Source: Adiantum capillus-veneris (taxonomy: Eukaryota > Streptophyta > Polypodiopsida > Polypodiales > Pteridaceae). From it: a stretch of 64,000 bases of DNA. Shown here in pieces: positions 45,080-56,280 of this stretch; position 1 is the stretch's first letter, and every line of letters begins with the position of its first letter. The position numbers and the translations under genes are program-made. The DNA is taken from assembly GCA_014529385.2 (NCBI GenBank), contig CM043971.1:33247209-33311208 (forward strand), written 5' to 3'. A model generated the notes under the pieces. The model was not told the DNA's origin, did not search any database, and was given only the letters and a program-made list of their open reading frames with translations.

Positions 45080-45084
45080 TGGTG
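45080..45084. repeat. Target-site duplication TGGTG (right)
   Basis: Matches 20093-20097. Confidence 0.85.
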
Positions 45085-45289
45085 AGAGTGAAGCAAGGCG
45101 GGAGCTCCAAAAGGGTAAAATCCCTTTGTAATCTACTTCTTGTTTTGAAGTACCAAAGCCATTGTAACATTTCATGCACTAGTAACTTGTGTGTAGCGGA
45201 AATTGATAACATAGTGAGCATTTCATTAGAACAAGTTCCTAATGAGCATAGAGAGAGTACTTAATTTGAGAAAGCAACATAGCAATTTA
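45085..45289. other. Right flank of the gypsy insertion
   Basis: Continuation of the sequence interrupted at 20092. No gene; it would be the R-U5-like part if the left flank is an LTR. Confidence 0.35.
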
Positions 45290-45553
45290 CACCTAGCTAA
45301 TTTGACATTGACAATACTTGAAAAGAGAGAGAGAAATAGAACAAAAAATTGAGGACCGGATTTACATGGAGCCGGTCCCCCCTCCATAAAGGCTTTGTAT
45401 TATAGCTTCTCCCATCAAAGGAGACTTTTGTACAATACAATCTTTGTGTTCCTTAACAATACTAGTTGGTGCAATGAAGATGGAAGCGTCATGCACCAAT
45501 TTATGCTTGAAAAACACACCCAGTGTCCCTAGCCTCAGTCCCAAGACCTCACA
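45290..45553 (-). repeat. Inverted repeat, left arm (LTR end, minus orientation)
   Basis: Reverse complement of 46940-47204. Shared blocks are CACCTAGCTAATTTG, GAGGACCGGATTTACATGGAG, GGAGACTTTTGTACAATACA, CACCAATTTATGCTTG and GTCCCTAGCCTCAGTCC. It holds only one copy of the unit that is repeated four times in the right arm. Confidence 0.85.
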
Positions 45554-45816
45554 CACCTTCAAAAATGGTGAGAGCTAGTAGGGAATGAGGATAGATTGAG
45601 AGGAAGAAGATGTATCTTACGAGAAAGAAGTATTTTCCTCACATAATCACTCTAATAGCATAGCTTATCTTAGTAATTAGCATGGTAGAGGAGATGAGCA
45701 TGACATTGAAGCTTGGCTCTTGGTTGGATTTGCATTCCACAGCCAAGAGTTGTTGGTGTAGGCCTCTACTTCTCAATGCTTGGAGAAGTAGATGGAGTTC
45801 TTGCTCTACACATAAC

Positions 45817-45850
<34 letters not shown>

Positions 45851-46336
45851 AAAAGTGTGTAAGATTCAAAATGCCAAGCTTTCTCTCTCTTGGTCAACCC
45901 CTCTTGGTTTTTGCTCATGCTAGCCTCTCATTGGCTCCTGCAGAGCTTAGCCAATCACAAATTAGAATCATAATTGATAACCTTGTGACATGTGTCCCCC
46001 TTTCCCCTTTTGTGAGAGCTTTAGGTAATTCCATTTTCATATAAACTCTCATTGGACCTTTTTGTCTTCTGGCCAATAGGAATCAAGCAAGCCATTGGGC
46101 TATTGGATGCTCATTGGACCCCTTGGTAGACTGCCAACAGTCTTCTAGGGAGCTTAATTTCTATTGGTTCGTTTATCAATCATTTTTAAATTGATTAGAC
46201 TAAATTTACTCTAGCCTAATTCTCATTGGTCCACTTCTATGGCCATCCAATAGGATTCGAGGGGAGATTGGGAGCAATTGCCCTAGGAGCCTGACATGTG
46301 TCCAGTATTTCCTTTGTGTAAAAGGGGGAGCTTTGG

Positions 46337-46372
<36 letters not shown>

Positions 46373-46779
46373 TTCTTTCTCATCCCCTACAATAAGGGCT
46401 TGCCCCCTCCTTCCTAGGGATGTGGGAAGACTTTTTATCTTGCCATGACCATCCAATATTTCCCCTACTTCGGCCTTTGGACAAAACAATTAAAATTAGG
46501 AACTTTAGACTATGGACATCTTAATGGGGTGGAACCTTAGGTCTTTTAAGCCCCATTGAAGCACATTGCTCTTTTAGAGACTGTCCCCCTTTGGATCCCT
46601 ATTTTTCCTCCTTTGGATCCCTGACAGAGATCGGTATGGCAACCTCTCACCAACATTCTAGCTTTAACTCCCCTCGTACTTCCCCATACTAGCTTTTACT
46701 CCCCTCGTACTTTCCCATATTAAATGATCAGTTTAACATGAAAAAATCATTTGGGAGCATTAGAGATTAGTTTTCATGA
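45554..46779. other. Spacer between inverted LTR ends, with two (GT)n tracts
   Basis: No gene supported. (GT)n at about 45820-45848 and 46340-46368. The segment CTCATTGG occurs several times at 45900-46250. It probably includes the U3 part of the LTR that ends at 47218. Confidence 0.4.
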
Positions 46780-47218
46780 CATTGGTCTTAGGACTGAGGC
46801 TAGGGACACTATAAGCATAAATTGGTGCATGAAGCTTAGGACTGAGGCTAGGGACAATATAAGCATAAATTGGTGCATGAAGCTTAGGACTGAGGCTAGG
46901 GACACTAGGTGTTTTTTTCAAGCATAAATTGGTGCATGAAGCTTAGGACTGAGGCTAGGGACACTAGGTGTTTTTTTCAAGCATAAATTGGTGCATGAAG
47001 CTTCCATCTTCATTGCACCAACTAGTATTGTTAAGGAACACAAAGATTGTATTGTACAAAAGTCTCCTTTGATGGGAGAAGCTTTAATTCAAAGCCTGTA
47101 TGGAGGGGGGACCGCCGGCTCCATGTAAATCCGGTCCTCAACTATTGTCAATTTTTCTATTTCTCTCTCTTTTCAATTATTGTCAATGCCAAATTAGCTA
47201 GGTGCACTAAATGTTACA
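46780..47218 (+). repeat. LTR end, right arm, with four tandem subrepeats
   Basis: Tandem units start at 46787, 46835, 46883 and 46942 (48, 48, 59, 59 bp), each CTTAGGACTGAGGCTAGGGA...AATTGGTGCATGAAG. The two longer units carry an extra GGTGTTTTTTTC. The LTR then runs to ATGTTACA at 47218, directly before a primer site. Confidence 0.88.
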
Positions 47219-47219
47219 T

Positions 47220-47231
47220 TGGTATCAGAGC
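47220..47231 (+). promoter_or_regulatory. Primer-binding site (initiator Met tRNA)
   Basis: Perfect TGGTATCAGAGC one base after the LTR. The Ty3/gypsy coding region of the same orientation follows. Confidence 0.85.
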
Positions 47232-47630
47232 TATTGGGTTCTCTTTTCTTGCTCAAGAAGAGAGGTCCTCAAGCTTGCTACAAATGGTTGGTGTTATTAA
47301 TTGCAAAAGAGTAAGTAGAATAGGGATTTTTCATCCTTGAAGCATGCTTGCTTTATGCAGTTAACGGGGATACCGTCGAGAGCTATGGTCTTGATAATGG
47401 AGCCCTACAGGGCTTGCCTATGGCTTAACCATTATTGACCTATTAGAAACTTGATAGGAACCGGTGTTGTCTTGGCTCTATTGAACCCTCTCTTCTATTC
47501 CTTGCAATTAATAATATTCAAGCCACGGGTATAGATGCTTGAGTGCTTATCTTTGAAGGTAAAGAGGAGTAGTAACTAGGGATTGAAGTGCCAAAGTACA
47601 AGTAGAAATTTACACCTAAAATTTGCTAAT

Positions 47631-49150
47631 ATGTCTGACAAGGGAAAAGAGATTGAAATGAATGTTGATAGCTTTGATTTTGCTAATGAAAGAGCTACTA
47701 ATGACGCTCCTATGCTTGTAAATTGTCTTGTTTCTAGGCTTCAACAGGCCATGGGCAATCCATCCCTGCAAGGTGAAGTGCTATAGCAATTGCGCACCCA
47801 TGGTATTCTCTAAACTCCCCACCAAGTAGAGAGAGTACCTAGGAAACCTCCTTGTGAGACTTCCAAAAGAGGACTCTCTCCGATAAGGGAAGAAGAGGAG
47901 GATCCGTACGAAGGGCTCAAAAATTTACTACTTGATGACGCATCTCCCTCTCAAAGGAGAACCCAAGTTCAACAGTAGAGCCCCCACCAAAAGAATGAGA
48001 AAGAAGTGAGTCTCCTACCACCTCGATGGAGATGGCTCCACGAAGACGGTGGGGAAAACGCTCTCCAACACCCCCTAAACAACGGAGAAGACCATCGCAT
48101 ACTTCTCTACACCATAATTCAAAAAGGAAAGAGAGAAAACAAGAGAAGAAAAAGGCAAGAAAGACATCACCCTCTTCTCCATCTTCCTATGTGAAGAAAG
48201 TGATGGTGCAAACAAGGAGGAACAAGGGAAGAAAAGGGCAAGAAAGAGGTCACTCTCTTCTTCATCCTCCTCATACTCTTCCTCTTCTGAAGAAAGTGAT
48301 GGTGTAGCTCTTGAATCACCTAAAAGAAGAGGCCATAGGAAATCCTATGCCGCCTGGAAGAGGTCTTCCAAGCTCAAAAAGTTCAAAGAGGGAGGAAAGA
48401 ACATCTCTTTCCTTACCTACAATGGAACTTTTGGTGCTACAGACAAAGTCTTGGCCTTTATCCAACAATTCAACGCGGTGTTTGGAGATGAGGCCTTCAC
48501 GGAGTCCTCTAAGCTACGCCATGTAGCTATGCATTTTAAAAAGTCCGCCAGGCAATGGTGGTCTAGCCTACAAGAAAACGGTGAAGTTGCACGAACATGG
48601 AAAGCTTTAAGAGCTTCCATCATGAAGCAGTTTTTGGCTACCAATGCCAAAGACAAAGTACTCACCAAATGGTGAAGCTTGAAGCTCTCTCCCTACGCAT
48701 TTATTCACAAATGTGTAGGCAAGTTTTGGGATTTACACCTCAAATCCATTATCTTCAAAAAGATGGATTTTGGAGAGAAAAAATAACAATTTTGTGTGGG
48801 TTTAACTGAGGATATGGAGGAGTATGTGAAATCCCAAAGGCCACGCACCATAGCTGCAGCCATACACCATACCATGGTGGCTTCAAGAATCAACTTCCAA
48901 CAAGGGGCTAAGAGAAATCTTAAGCCCACGGAAAACAAGGACCATGACAGCCTAAGGGGAAGGACAACGTCCAAAAGTCTCTCAAAGGCAACGCCAACAA
49001 CAACAAAGCTTGGGAGAAGGGAGTTTATAAAGGCAAAAATAAACTCTCTCTTGAAGAGCTAGAGTGTTATCCTAAAGATAACTGCTGTTTCAAGTGCGGG
49101 GAGCAAGGGCATGCTTATCGTGCTTGTCCCCACAAGAATACACGAAATGA
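47631..49150 (+). pseudogene. Gag of the second gypsy
   Basis: The likely start is the ATG at 47631 (MSDKGKEIEMNVDSFDFAN). An acidic and then Lys/Arg-rich N-terminal region follows, with stops after GEVL (TAG), HGIL (TAA) and VQQ (TAG). The Gag core is at 48400-48830: ISFLTYNGTFGATDKVLAF, HVAMHFKKSARQWWSSLQ and the RPRTIAAAIHHTMVASRI stretch. A zinc knuckle CFKCGEQGHAYRAC lies near 49090. Frame changes occur near 47990, 48300, 48675 and 49010. It would assemble the virus-like particle. Confidence 0.82.
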
Positions 49151-49264
49151 GCCTCCTAGAGCTACCTTGGTCAAAATGAGCCTCCTAGAGCTACCTTGGT
49201 CAAAATTTAAGAAGAGGATGCTCATCACAAAGGATCTCCTCTATGCCATGCTTGGGGAAAGGTA

Positions 49265-49609
49265 AGAGAACCTGATGCTTTCATTCTCTTTGACCCTCGT
49301 TCTATTCACAATTTCATATTCATAGAGTTGGCCACCAAGCTAGGCATCCAAGCCTATGAGATGGGAGATGTCCTACCTGTCAATGGTACTTTCAAGGGGC
49401 AAGAAGCCTCGGTCACTCCCTTAATTGGGAAATTGAGGCTCCATGTTCAAAGCTATGTGGACAAGGAGAATTTATTTATCTCTCCTCTCAAGCATGAGGA
49501 TGTAATCCTAGGGGCACCATGGTTTGATTGCATGGCTGCCAATGTTAAATTCCCTGAAAGGCAAATCTACTTTAGGTTTAGGGAAAAAGATATATACATA
49601 GCTGGGTAG
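49265..49609 (+). pseudogene. Protease of the second gypsy
   Basis: Retropepsin-like domain, with FDPRSIHNFIF where the DTGAxHNFI active site is expected (Asp kept, Gly lost), then LPVNGTFKGQEASV and the C-terminal DVILGAPWFDCM. It ends at a stop before the RT spacer. The changed active site implies it is not catalytic. Confidence 0.75.
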
Positions 49610-49666
49610 TACCATACCCCTTGTACATAAGCAAGCTTTCAATAAGTCAATAAGATCTCTATTTCC

Positions 49667-51128
49667 GTGTACATGATTTTTGTTAAAGATTCTCAAAATG
49701 AACCTAATGCTTTAGCAAAAGAAAATATAAACAATCAAAAGGAATTAGAGTTATCCAACTTCCTCAAGGGGTTCCAAGATGTTTTTATTGACGATATTCC
49801 TTGTGAACTACCTCCCAATGAGGCAATGACGACCATGCAATTGAACTTCTTCTAGGAAGCTCACCGCCTAATAAACCTCTCTATGGAGTTTCTCAAGCTC
49901 AACAAGAGGAGATTATGCGGCAATTACATGAGTTGGTTGAGAAAGGCATGGTTAGGCCTAGCTCATCTCCATTTTGCTCACCAGTCTTGTTAGTGCAAAA
50001 GAAAGATGGCACATATTGTATGTGTGTTGACTATAGAGCACTAAATAGGATGACTATCAAGAAGAGGTTTCCCGTTCCACGGGTAGAAGACCTATGTGAT
50101 AAGCTACAGGGGTCAACCTACTTTAGTATGATTGACCTAAAAAGTGGCTACCATCAAATAAGGATAGTTGATCAAGACATTGTAAAGACCGCATTTCGCA
50201 CTACATTTGGCCTTTACGAGTACATTGTCATGCCTTTTGGCTTGACCAATGCACCAATCACATTTAACCGTCTGATGGAGAAGCTATTCAAGCCTCATTG
50301 AACCTTTATTGGAGTGTTCTTTGATGATATAATCATCTACTTTAATTCATTAGATGAACACAAGCAACACCTCCAAGTAATATTTCAAGTTTTATGAGAG
50401 AATAAAGTTTATATTAATCAAAAGAAAAGTGAATTTTTCTTACAAGAGATTCAATATTTAGGTCACATTATCTCTCAAGACAGCATCCAAATGGATCCAT
50501 CAAAGCTAGAGGTAATTAAAGAATGGCCTAATCCAAGGAATATGCATCAACTAAGAAGCTTTACAAATATGTGTGCATACTATAGATGCTTCATAGAAAA
50601 GTTCTTACAAATCGCAAGACCATTACATGACCTAACAAAGAAAAACGTTAGGTATACATGGTCTACCAAGGAGAACAATGCTTTCAAAAAGATTAAAGGG
50701 AAGCTTATCTTTCAACCTGTGCTTATAGCGTCGGATCTCTCAAAGCCATTTGAGGTCCAATGCAACGCCTGTGGTGATTGCCTTGGAGCTGTTTTGCTCC
50801 AAGAAGGGCATGCCATAGCCTATGAAAGTCGAAGGCTTGACCCTATTGAGCAAGCTCTAGGCATATATGAGAAGGAACTCTTAGCAGTTCTACATGCTCT
50901 AGACTCGTGGCAGCACTATTTATTGGGGACTCCTTTCATTCTGTGAATGGATCACCAAAGCCTTAAGTACTTCATGATGCAGACCAAGCTGTTCGACAAA
51001 AAAATGAGATGGGCAAATTTCCTTTCTCGCAATTTCATTTTCATATTGCTCACATTGCTGGCAAGCACAATCAAGTAGCAAATGCACTCTTAAGACGACC
51101 AAGAGTGAATGCGGTATCCATAGCAACT
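49667..51128 (+). pseudogene. Reverse transcriptase and RNase H of the second gypsy
   Basis: The spacer DIPCELPPNEA is followed, after a frameshift, by RT: SSPFCSPVLLVQKKDGTYCM, DYRALNRMTIKKRFP, IDLKSGYHQIRI, MPFGLTNAPITFNRLMEKLF and the catalytic FFDD (VFFDDIIIY). RNase H starts FEVQCNACGDCLGAVLLQEG, in which Cys stands for the first catalytic Asp, and continues YEKELLAVLHALDSWQHYL and HIAHIAGKHNQVANAL. Three in-frame stops at 50299, 50395 and 50944 are TGA at positions where Arg is usual, each explicable from CGA. The last part (51009-51128) is in another frame. Nothing of integrase remains. Confidence 0.9.
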
Positions 51129-51423
51129 CACGAGTTCAGTTTTCGAGCAAGCTTTGGAGCGAGCTTTTTTTTTTGGAGGGCCACCCTCCCTATCTCCCCT
51201 TCCTCCTCTCGCCGCCCATGTGCTTCCTCCTCCTCCTTCAACATCCTCCGTCTCCTCCACCCCCTCTCTCCATCTACTCCTCTAACCGCCTTCCCTTTTT
51301 CCATCTCCTCCTCTAGCAACCGCCATCCCTTTCCCAAAGTCCTCTTCTCCTACTCCCTTCTTCCTCTCTCTTTTCTTGTCACTCTATAACCCCTATCCCC
51401 CCCCCCCCCCCCCCCCCCCCCCC

Positions 51424-51496
<73 letters not shown>

Positions 51497-51591
51497 CCCC
51501 CCTCTTCCTCTTATCTCTCTCCCCCACCACCCCTCTCTATTATTGTCTTCCCTCTCTCTCTATGTGTGTGTGTGTGTGTCTCCCACCTGCC

Positions 51592-51689
<98 letters not shown>

Positions 51690-51837
51690 ACCCTTGCCAC
51701 CATGCCCTTCCACTAGTAATTTTGTAAGGTTTTTTTAACACAAAAAATCTCCCCTCCACTAGCTCTCTTTCCCTCTGGTTTGTCTTAAAAGAAATTAAGA
51801 CACCCTCTGTCTCTCCCTCTCACAATTTTTGGTGCCC

Positions 51838-51898
<61 letters not shown>

Positions 51899-51952
51899 TC
51901 TCTCTCCTCCTCACTCTTCCCTTCCCTCCCATCCCAGAGTGAGCTCCAACCC

Positions 51953-52013
<61 letters not shown>

Positions 52014-52240
52014 CCTTTGCCACCATGCCCTTACCTTCCCTCCCATCCCACAAACACAGAGAGAGGGGGAGGGAGGAGGGATCCTTTGAAATTTTTTTTA
52101 AAAAAAGAACTAGCAGTATCGCTATGCCTGTCCTTTTTTGTAAAAGAGGGAGAGCAAGGGAGAGAAAGAGAGAGCGATAGCAAGAGGGAGAGAGAAGGGG
52201 GGTGGGATTGGGACCCCCTCTGCTTCCCATCATACTGCGA
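51129..52240. repeat. Low-complexity pyrimidine-rich block
   Basis: Starts with C/T-rich DNA, a 28-bp poly-C run (51397-51424) and long (CT)n tracts at about 51425-51495, 51593-51684, 51840-51895 and 51956-52010, joined by T/C-rich spacers. A GA-rich stretch follows to 52200. All ORFs here are translation of simple repeats. Confidence 0.95.
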
Positions 52241-52400
52241 CTTCAGTCCCTTCAACCCCAAAGACAAATGAAATGAAATGAAAAAAATATGTTATATTAA
52301 ATGTCTTCAAAATACCAAAATGACCCATGAGACCAAGCTTATACAATATTGGTGGATCTAATACAATGTCTGGGTACAAAATAAAATGTGTGTGTATGTG
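52241..52400. other. Short non-coding spacer
   Basis: AT-rich with a GTGTGTGTATGTGTG tract; no gene. Confidence 0.5.
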
Positions 52401-53758
52401 TGTAGCAATTCTAAATCTATATATATATATATATATATGCAAACGAACACTAACTGTTCACAGACCAACAATTCTAGAAAAATACAATGGATTTGTACAG
52501 TAATTTATTTGTAGTTGAAAATAAATTTTGTACAAGGTAATAAAGATCACAGAATATAGCTCTGGAACCGCAAACCCAAAGTCTGGGAAATTTTTCTTCA
52601 CGTTAAGAGATCCTCCAAATGTTAAGAACAGAATGTTTTAATCAAGGAAGGTAGCCCTCACTTGCACCCATAGCCACAAGAAAACAATTCGTTAGCACGT
52701 GACTGTACGCAGATGATGCTGGGCATCCCAGTTGTTATCCATGTCACCATAAAAAAGCATAGTTCTTAACTTGTATTTTGTTCTTTTAGATAAAGAAGTT
52801 TCTTGGCATTTTTGCCAATCTGATACTTAAAGTGACAAACCCCATAGAGCCACCATAAATCTGGTTTCTTTCTTGATTATATTGTTTTTTATAAAAAACT
52901 TTCTTTACCAATCCTTAAGATTTTAAGGATATTATCAAAATTAAATAGAACTTCTTCCCTAAACAGATTGGTGAGAATTACACTCTATAGATTTATGCTC
53001 AAGCAATCTTAATCCATACCTAAGTTTATTAAGGACCACCACTTCCTTGTATATATATTTTTTTTTTGAAATTGATCCTATTTTTGGAACCAATTTTATA
53101 ACCAAGCTGAGATATCCCCAAAAAAAACTAAGTATTTACCAATTTACAAACTTGAGACACCCCCTTCTTAGATAAATTCACTACCTTTATCAAGAAATAA
53201 CCTTGTTATTATGTCATGTCCAACATATTGCTGCCCCAAGTCAGCTATAAACTGTATACCAAAATACCCTAGACGACTCAGTCCCTAAGAGCCATCTCAC
53301 ACACCGTCCGAGAAATAAATAACGTAAAAAGTCTCCAGCCAGGATCAGCTAAGGGGAAAATTTATGACATACTCATTGTATCAAGCACCTTTTAAACCAA
53401 CCCACTAGAAGCATTTTGTAGTATATACAGCAAGATGTTAGAAAAAGACCAGTTAATATATACTTGAGTGAAAATAAAAGGCGAGCAGACAATGGCAAGC
53501 AAATTTTTTTGAATAATCAAGGGTCCAACAAACTATGGCCATCAGAAATCAGTCCATATGCTGACTTGGTGAACAGCAACCGGAAACTTTCACTAATATT
53601 CCCAGCTTGTGATGTACTATGGTAAAACAGACCGAGAAAAATTGGAAACCAGCTATCTACCACAATCTTGTATATGATGACACTCATTTCCTACAAAATA
53701 TCCGAAGCTAGGGCTTTACACTCGAAGCCAGTATTAAGTAATTCCAAAATAACTTTTA
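52401..53758. repeat. 1.35-kb direct repeat, copy 1
   Basis: Near-identical to 56281-57627. It begins ATTCTAAATC followed by (TA)n and GCAAACGAACACTAACTG, and ends AAGTAATTCCAAAATAACTTTT. A few per cent divergence including small indels. It has no ORF of its own except the last codons of the minus-strand frame 54519-53734. Confidence 0.95.
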
Positions 53759-54519
53759 CATATAAAGGATGCCGTATTTGAAGCTTTATCTAGGCCAATA
53801 ATGAGCCATTTCTTTTTAGAATCAGAAATAGAGGTCTTAATTTTAGGCGTAAGCCAAGTAGTATCAGTGCTTAGCCAAACTTGTGGCATAAGACCGATCT
53901 TTTTCCAAAAAATTCCTTTGAGTGTTGAGGTAAGTTGGAAGTGAACTTCCTCCTCCAGTTGGAGTTTTAAGGCCAAGTCGGCCAGGCATTCAAGTAGCGC
54001 CAATAACGCAATTTGAGGGTTTAGTGGAAAAGGAGGAATATGATTCAAGCCTTTACTCAAGAGGCTCCTTACCTGTGAATCTGAAATGATTTCTAAGTTA
54101 GACGTACAAACACGTAATCCAAAGTCAGTGAAGCTTTTACAGAATTTCTGAAATAGATGACAAGAGCAGATAGGAATCACATTATTATGGAGAAATTCAT
54201 TTGAATAAAAAAGATTCTTAATAGGCGGCGAGTATTTCCATCCAATCATCACATCCTTTAGTAATAAATTAGATCCAAAAATATGTCCAAAACATTCTGA
54301 GAAAATAGCTTGGGGAGTAAAGAAATCCAAAATCTTGCTAGTAAACAAGCAATGTGAGATAATGTTATTACACACTTCTTCCTTTGGAGGTAGGTAAAGT
54401 CTTACACACGCATTCCTTTGTAACTTCATATTACATATCCAAAAGGTTTCTGATTGGTAGGTTTCTACCCCGTCCTCTCGCATAACTTCTACCTCTCCCT
54501 CTTCCAAACACAGATTCAC
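53734..54519 (-). CDS. Unidentified 261-codon ORF, overlaps the RG-rich ORF
   Basis: Uninterrupted for 261 codons, rare in this window. I do not recognise it with confidence. It overlaps the end of the RG-rich frame by about 90 bp in another frame, as gag/pol-type gene pairs do, and its own C-terminus runs 25 bp into direct-repeat copy 1. Visible features are a Leu/Phe-rich body, SDSQVRSLLSKGLNHIPPFP, and a C-terminal KKWLIIGLDKASNTASFICK. The last phrase recalls the DKAxNNxxFxCKxY word seen near the start of some Penelope-type reverse transcriptases, but no RT core follows. There is no signal peptide. It could be the 5' part of a truncated pol. Confidence 0.4.
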   Translation of the reverse strand: MNLCLEEGEVEVMREDGVETYQSETFWICNMKLQRNACVRLYLPPKEEVCNNIISHCLFTSKILDFFTPQAIFSECFGHIFGSNLLLKDVMIGWKYSPPIKNLFYSNEFLHNNVIPICSCHLFQKFCKSFTDFGLRVCTSNLEIISDSQVRSLLSKGLNHIPPFPLNPQIALLALLECLADLALKLQLEEEVHFQLTSTLKGIFWKKIGLMPQVWLSTDTTWLTPKIKTSISDSKKKWLIIGLDKASNTASFICKSYFGIT

Positions 54520-55786
54520 TCGAGGAGGGAGTTAAGAAAGAGGTGTAAGACGCCGCCGGAGAGACAAGAGTATTAGGTCGTTTGGAAACTTGAGATTCAT
54601 CATCTTCAAATGGTTTGATTTGCCCAACCATACTTTTGATACCTTTAAAGCCACCGTAAGTGGTTAGCAGAGTACCACACCCATCCGATCCAAGCTCTTC
54701 AAGTGTGTCACACATAATTGATCTGTACTGAATAAAGGCAATTTAAGCTAAGACCGGATCCTTAGCTTGTCCACCAAGCCATGAGCAAAAGAGGGAAAGG
54801 TGAAATTCTTCTGCTTTGTCAGGAAAGATACTAGGCAGATTGTTGAGGGCGTACCAAATAGCATGGTCAAACCAAATTATGCTTGACTCGCAAGCAGCTT
54901 TGGGGTCTAAGAATCTGCAAGCACACTTAAGGTAAGGCCTGAACACATTTCACACTGTCTCAATGTAGTAATCAGCATTACTTTTACTAAAGGTCATCAC
55001 TCCTTTAGTTCTTGCATATAAACTTGTATTCTAACTACATTTTTTATCATCAAGGAAACTCATATTGAATGGAGCTTTAATCAAATCCCCTCTATCCAAG
55101 AGTTGGATCCCTTTCAAAACCTTAAGTTTGCATTCTGCAATAGTAGCAAGGGCCAGGTTGGCAAGGAAGACCCAGGTTTCCATAGAAATGGGTGTTAGAA
55201 ATCCTTTATTCGGGAACATCCACAGCCTGTGCTCTACCCCCAAGGATTCTACCTCAATTTGTCGTGATGGTAAAAAAGGAAAGGCCCTAGAGACTTTCGG
55301 TACCATGTCCAAAAGCGAAGCTTCACTGAGTGAACAAAGGTTCTTCTGAAATTCTTTTACCGCTTCTAATCCAGCTACATCTCTGCAAAAGAGGCTATTC
55401 GGTGGAGGGACCATAGGAGTAGAGGGAGCCGTAACAAAGATGGGACTAAGCTTGCAAAATTTTCTAAGGAGATTGGATAGTTCAGAGCCTTTGGAAGAGA
55501 ATGATGCTAAGTCCTGAATATGGGCTTTGGAAAGACCAGCCTGATTAGAAGTAAATTCCATCAAAAGGTTGATACCATCAGATTTATTCTTAATAAGGAG
55601 AGCTAGTACTTTTACCCATAGGTCAAATGAAATAAGCTGGACAAGAGACAAACTAGACTCCTTTGAAGCGTCGTAAATTAAGGCAGAGGCTTCTCTATCT
55701 TGTATACATTTTAGTACAAGAAGAGAAGCAAGGGAAAGGGGTTCCACAGGAAAAGTGAGCCCTTGGGAAAGGGAAACAATCTGCAA
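54431..55786 (-). pseudogene. Unidentified Gag/nucleocapsid-like ORF with RG-rich end
   Basis: A single minus frame of 452 codons with three stops (TAG near 55030, TGA near 54950 where Trp would fit, and TAA near 54743). No family assigned. The body is Leu/Ala-rich and helical (LSLASLLVLKCIQDREASAL; WVFLANLALATIAECKL; FDHAIWYALNNLP). The C-terminal tail is polar and ends in FGRGRGRSYARGRGRN, an RG-rich nucleic-acid-binding type. A helical body plus basic RG tail, followed by an overlapping ORF, fits a Gag or nucleocapsid, but this is inference from layout only. Confidence 0.45.
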
Positions 55787-56275
55787 AATTAACAGTAGTT
55801 AGAATTCCATAGTATTGGAGGAGATGTGTAGACCTGAAGATCTAACACATAGAGTTACATCTTTTTGAATTTTACAGCCCTATGTAGATAAGGCCTAATC
55901 CTAAGTGAGATATTAGGGAAGGTCTTTTCTATTTCTTTAGCGAGTCATAACTTCTCCGAAATCAGAGCTCTTTTTTCTAGGTCAGAGCAGACTTTAATTC
56001 TTGCAGTGAGCTTTCCCAAAACCTGGTAAACAAAAGTAATAGCTTGTGAAATGATAGTATTTAAAGTAAAGTGAGAACGAGAATCATGAATATAGAGTGG
56101 AATGGTCGTGCTAGCAACCTTTCACCAGTCAGGTTAAAAAAAACCACTGAGATTGTGTGATAGCACCCCAGCCTACTAGAGTATAATAAATTATACTATA
56201 ATAGGTGATTATTTCTAGAGTCATTGTTTGAGAGAGATCTACAATTAAGTCAATCTCTCTTTTGCATTTATTGTG
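55787..56275 (-). other. Upstream frame of the unidentified element, possible intron
   Basis: The minus frame from about 56128 reads STTIPLYIHDSRSHFTLNTI and ITFVYQVLGKLTARIKVCSD, with one TGA. It ends at GATGTAACTC. The 78 bp 55858-55781 has GT at its start, a CTAAC branch-like word and TTTTGCAG at its end, so it resembles a plant intron. The frames on the two sides do not join without a shift. Confidence 0.3.
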
Positions 56276-56280
56276 TGTTT

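Larger units (their letters stand above)
47232..51128 (+). mobile_element. Second Ty3/gypsy element, 3'-truncated
   Basis: Plus-strand element with LTR end, primer site, leader, gag, protease, RT and RNase H. Integrase, polypurine tract and 3' LTR are absent; recognisable sequence stops at about 51128 against a low-complexity CT/C-rich block. Confidence 0.85.
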
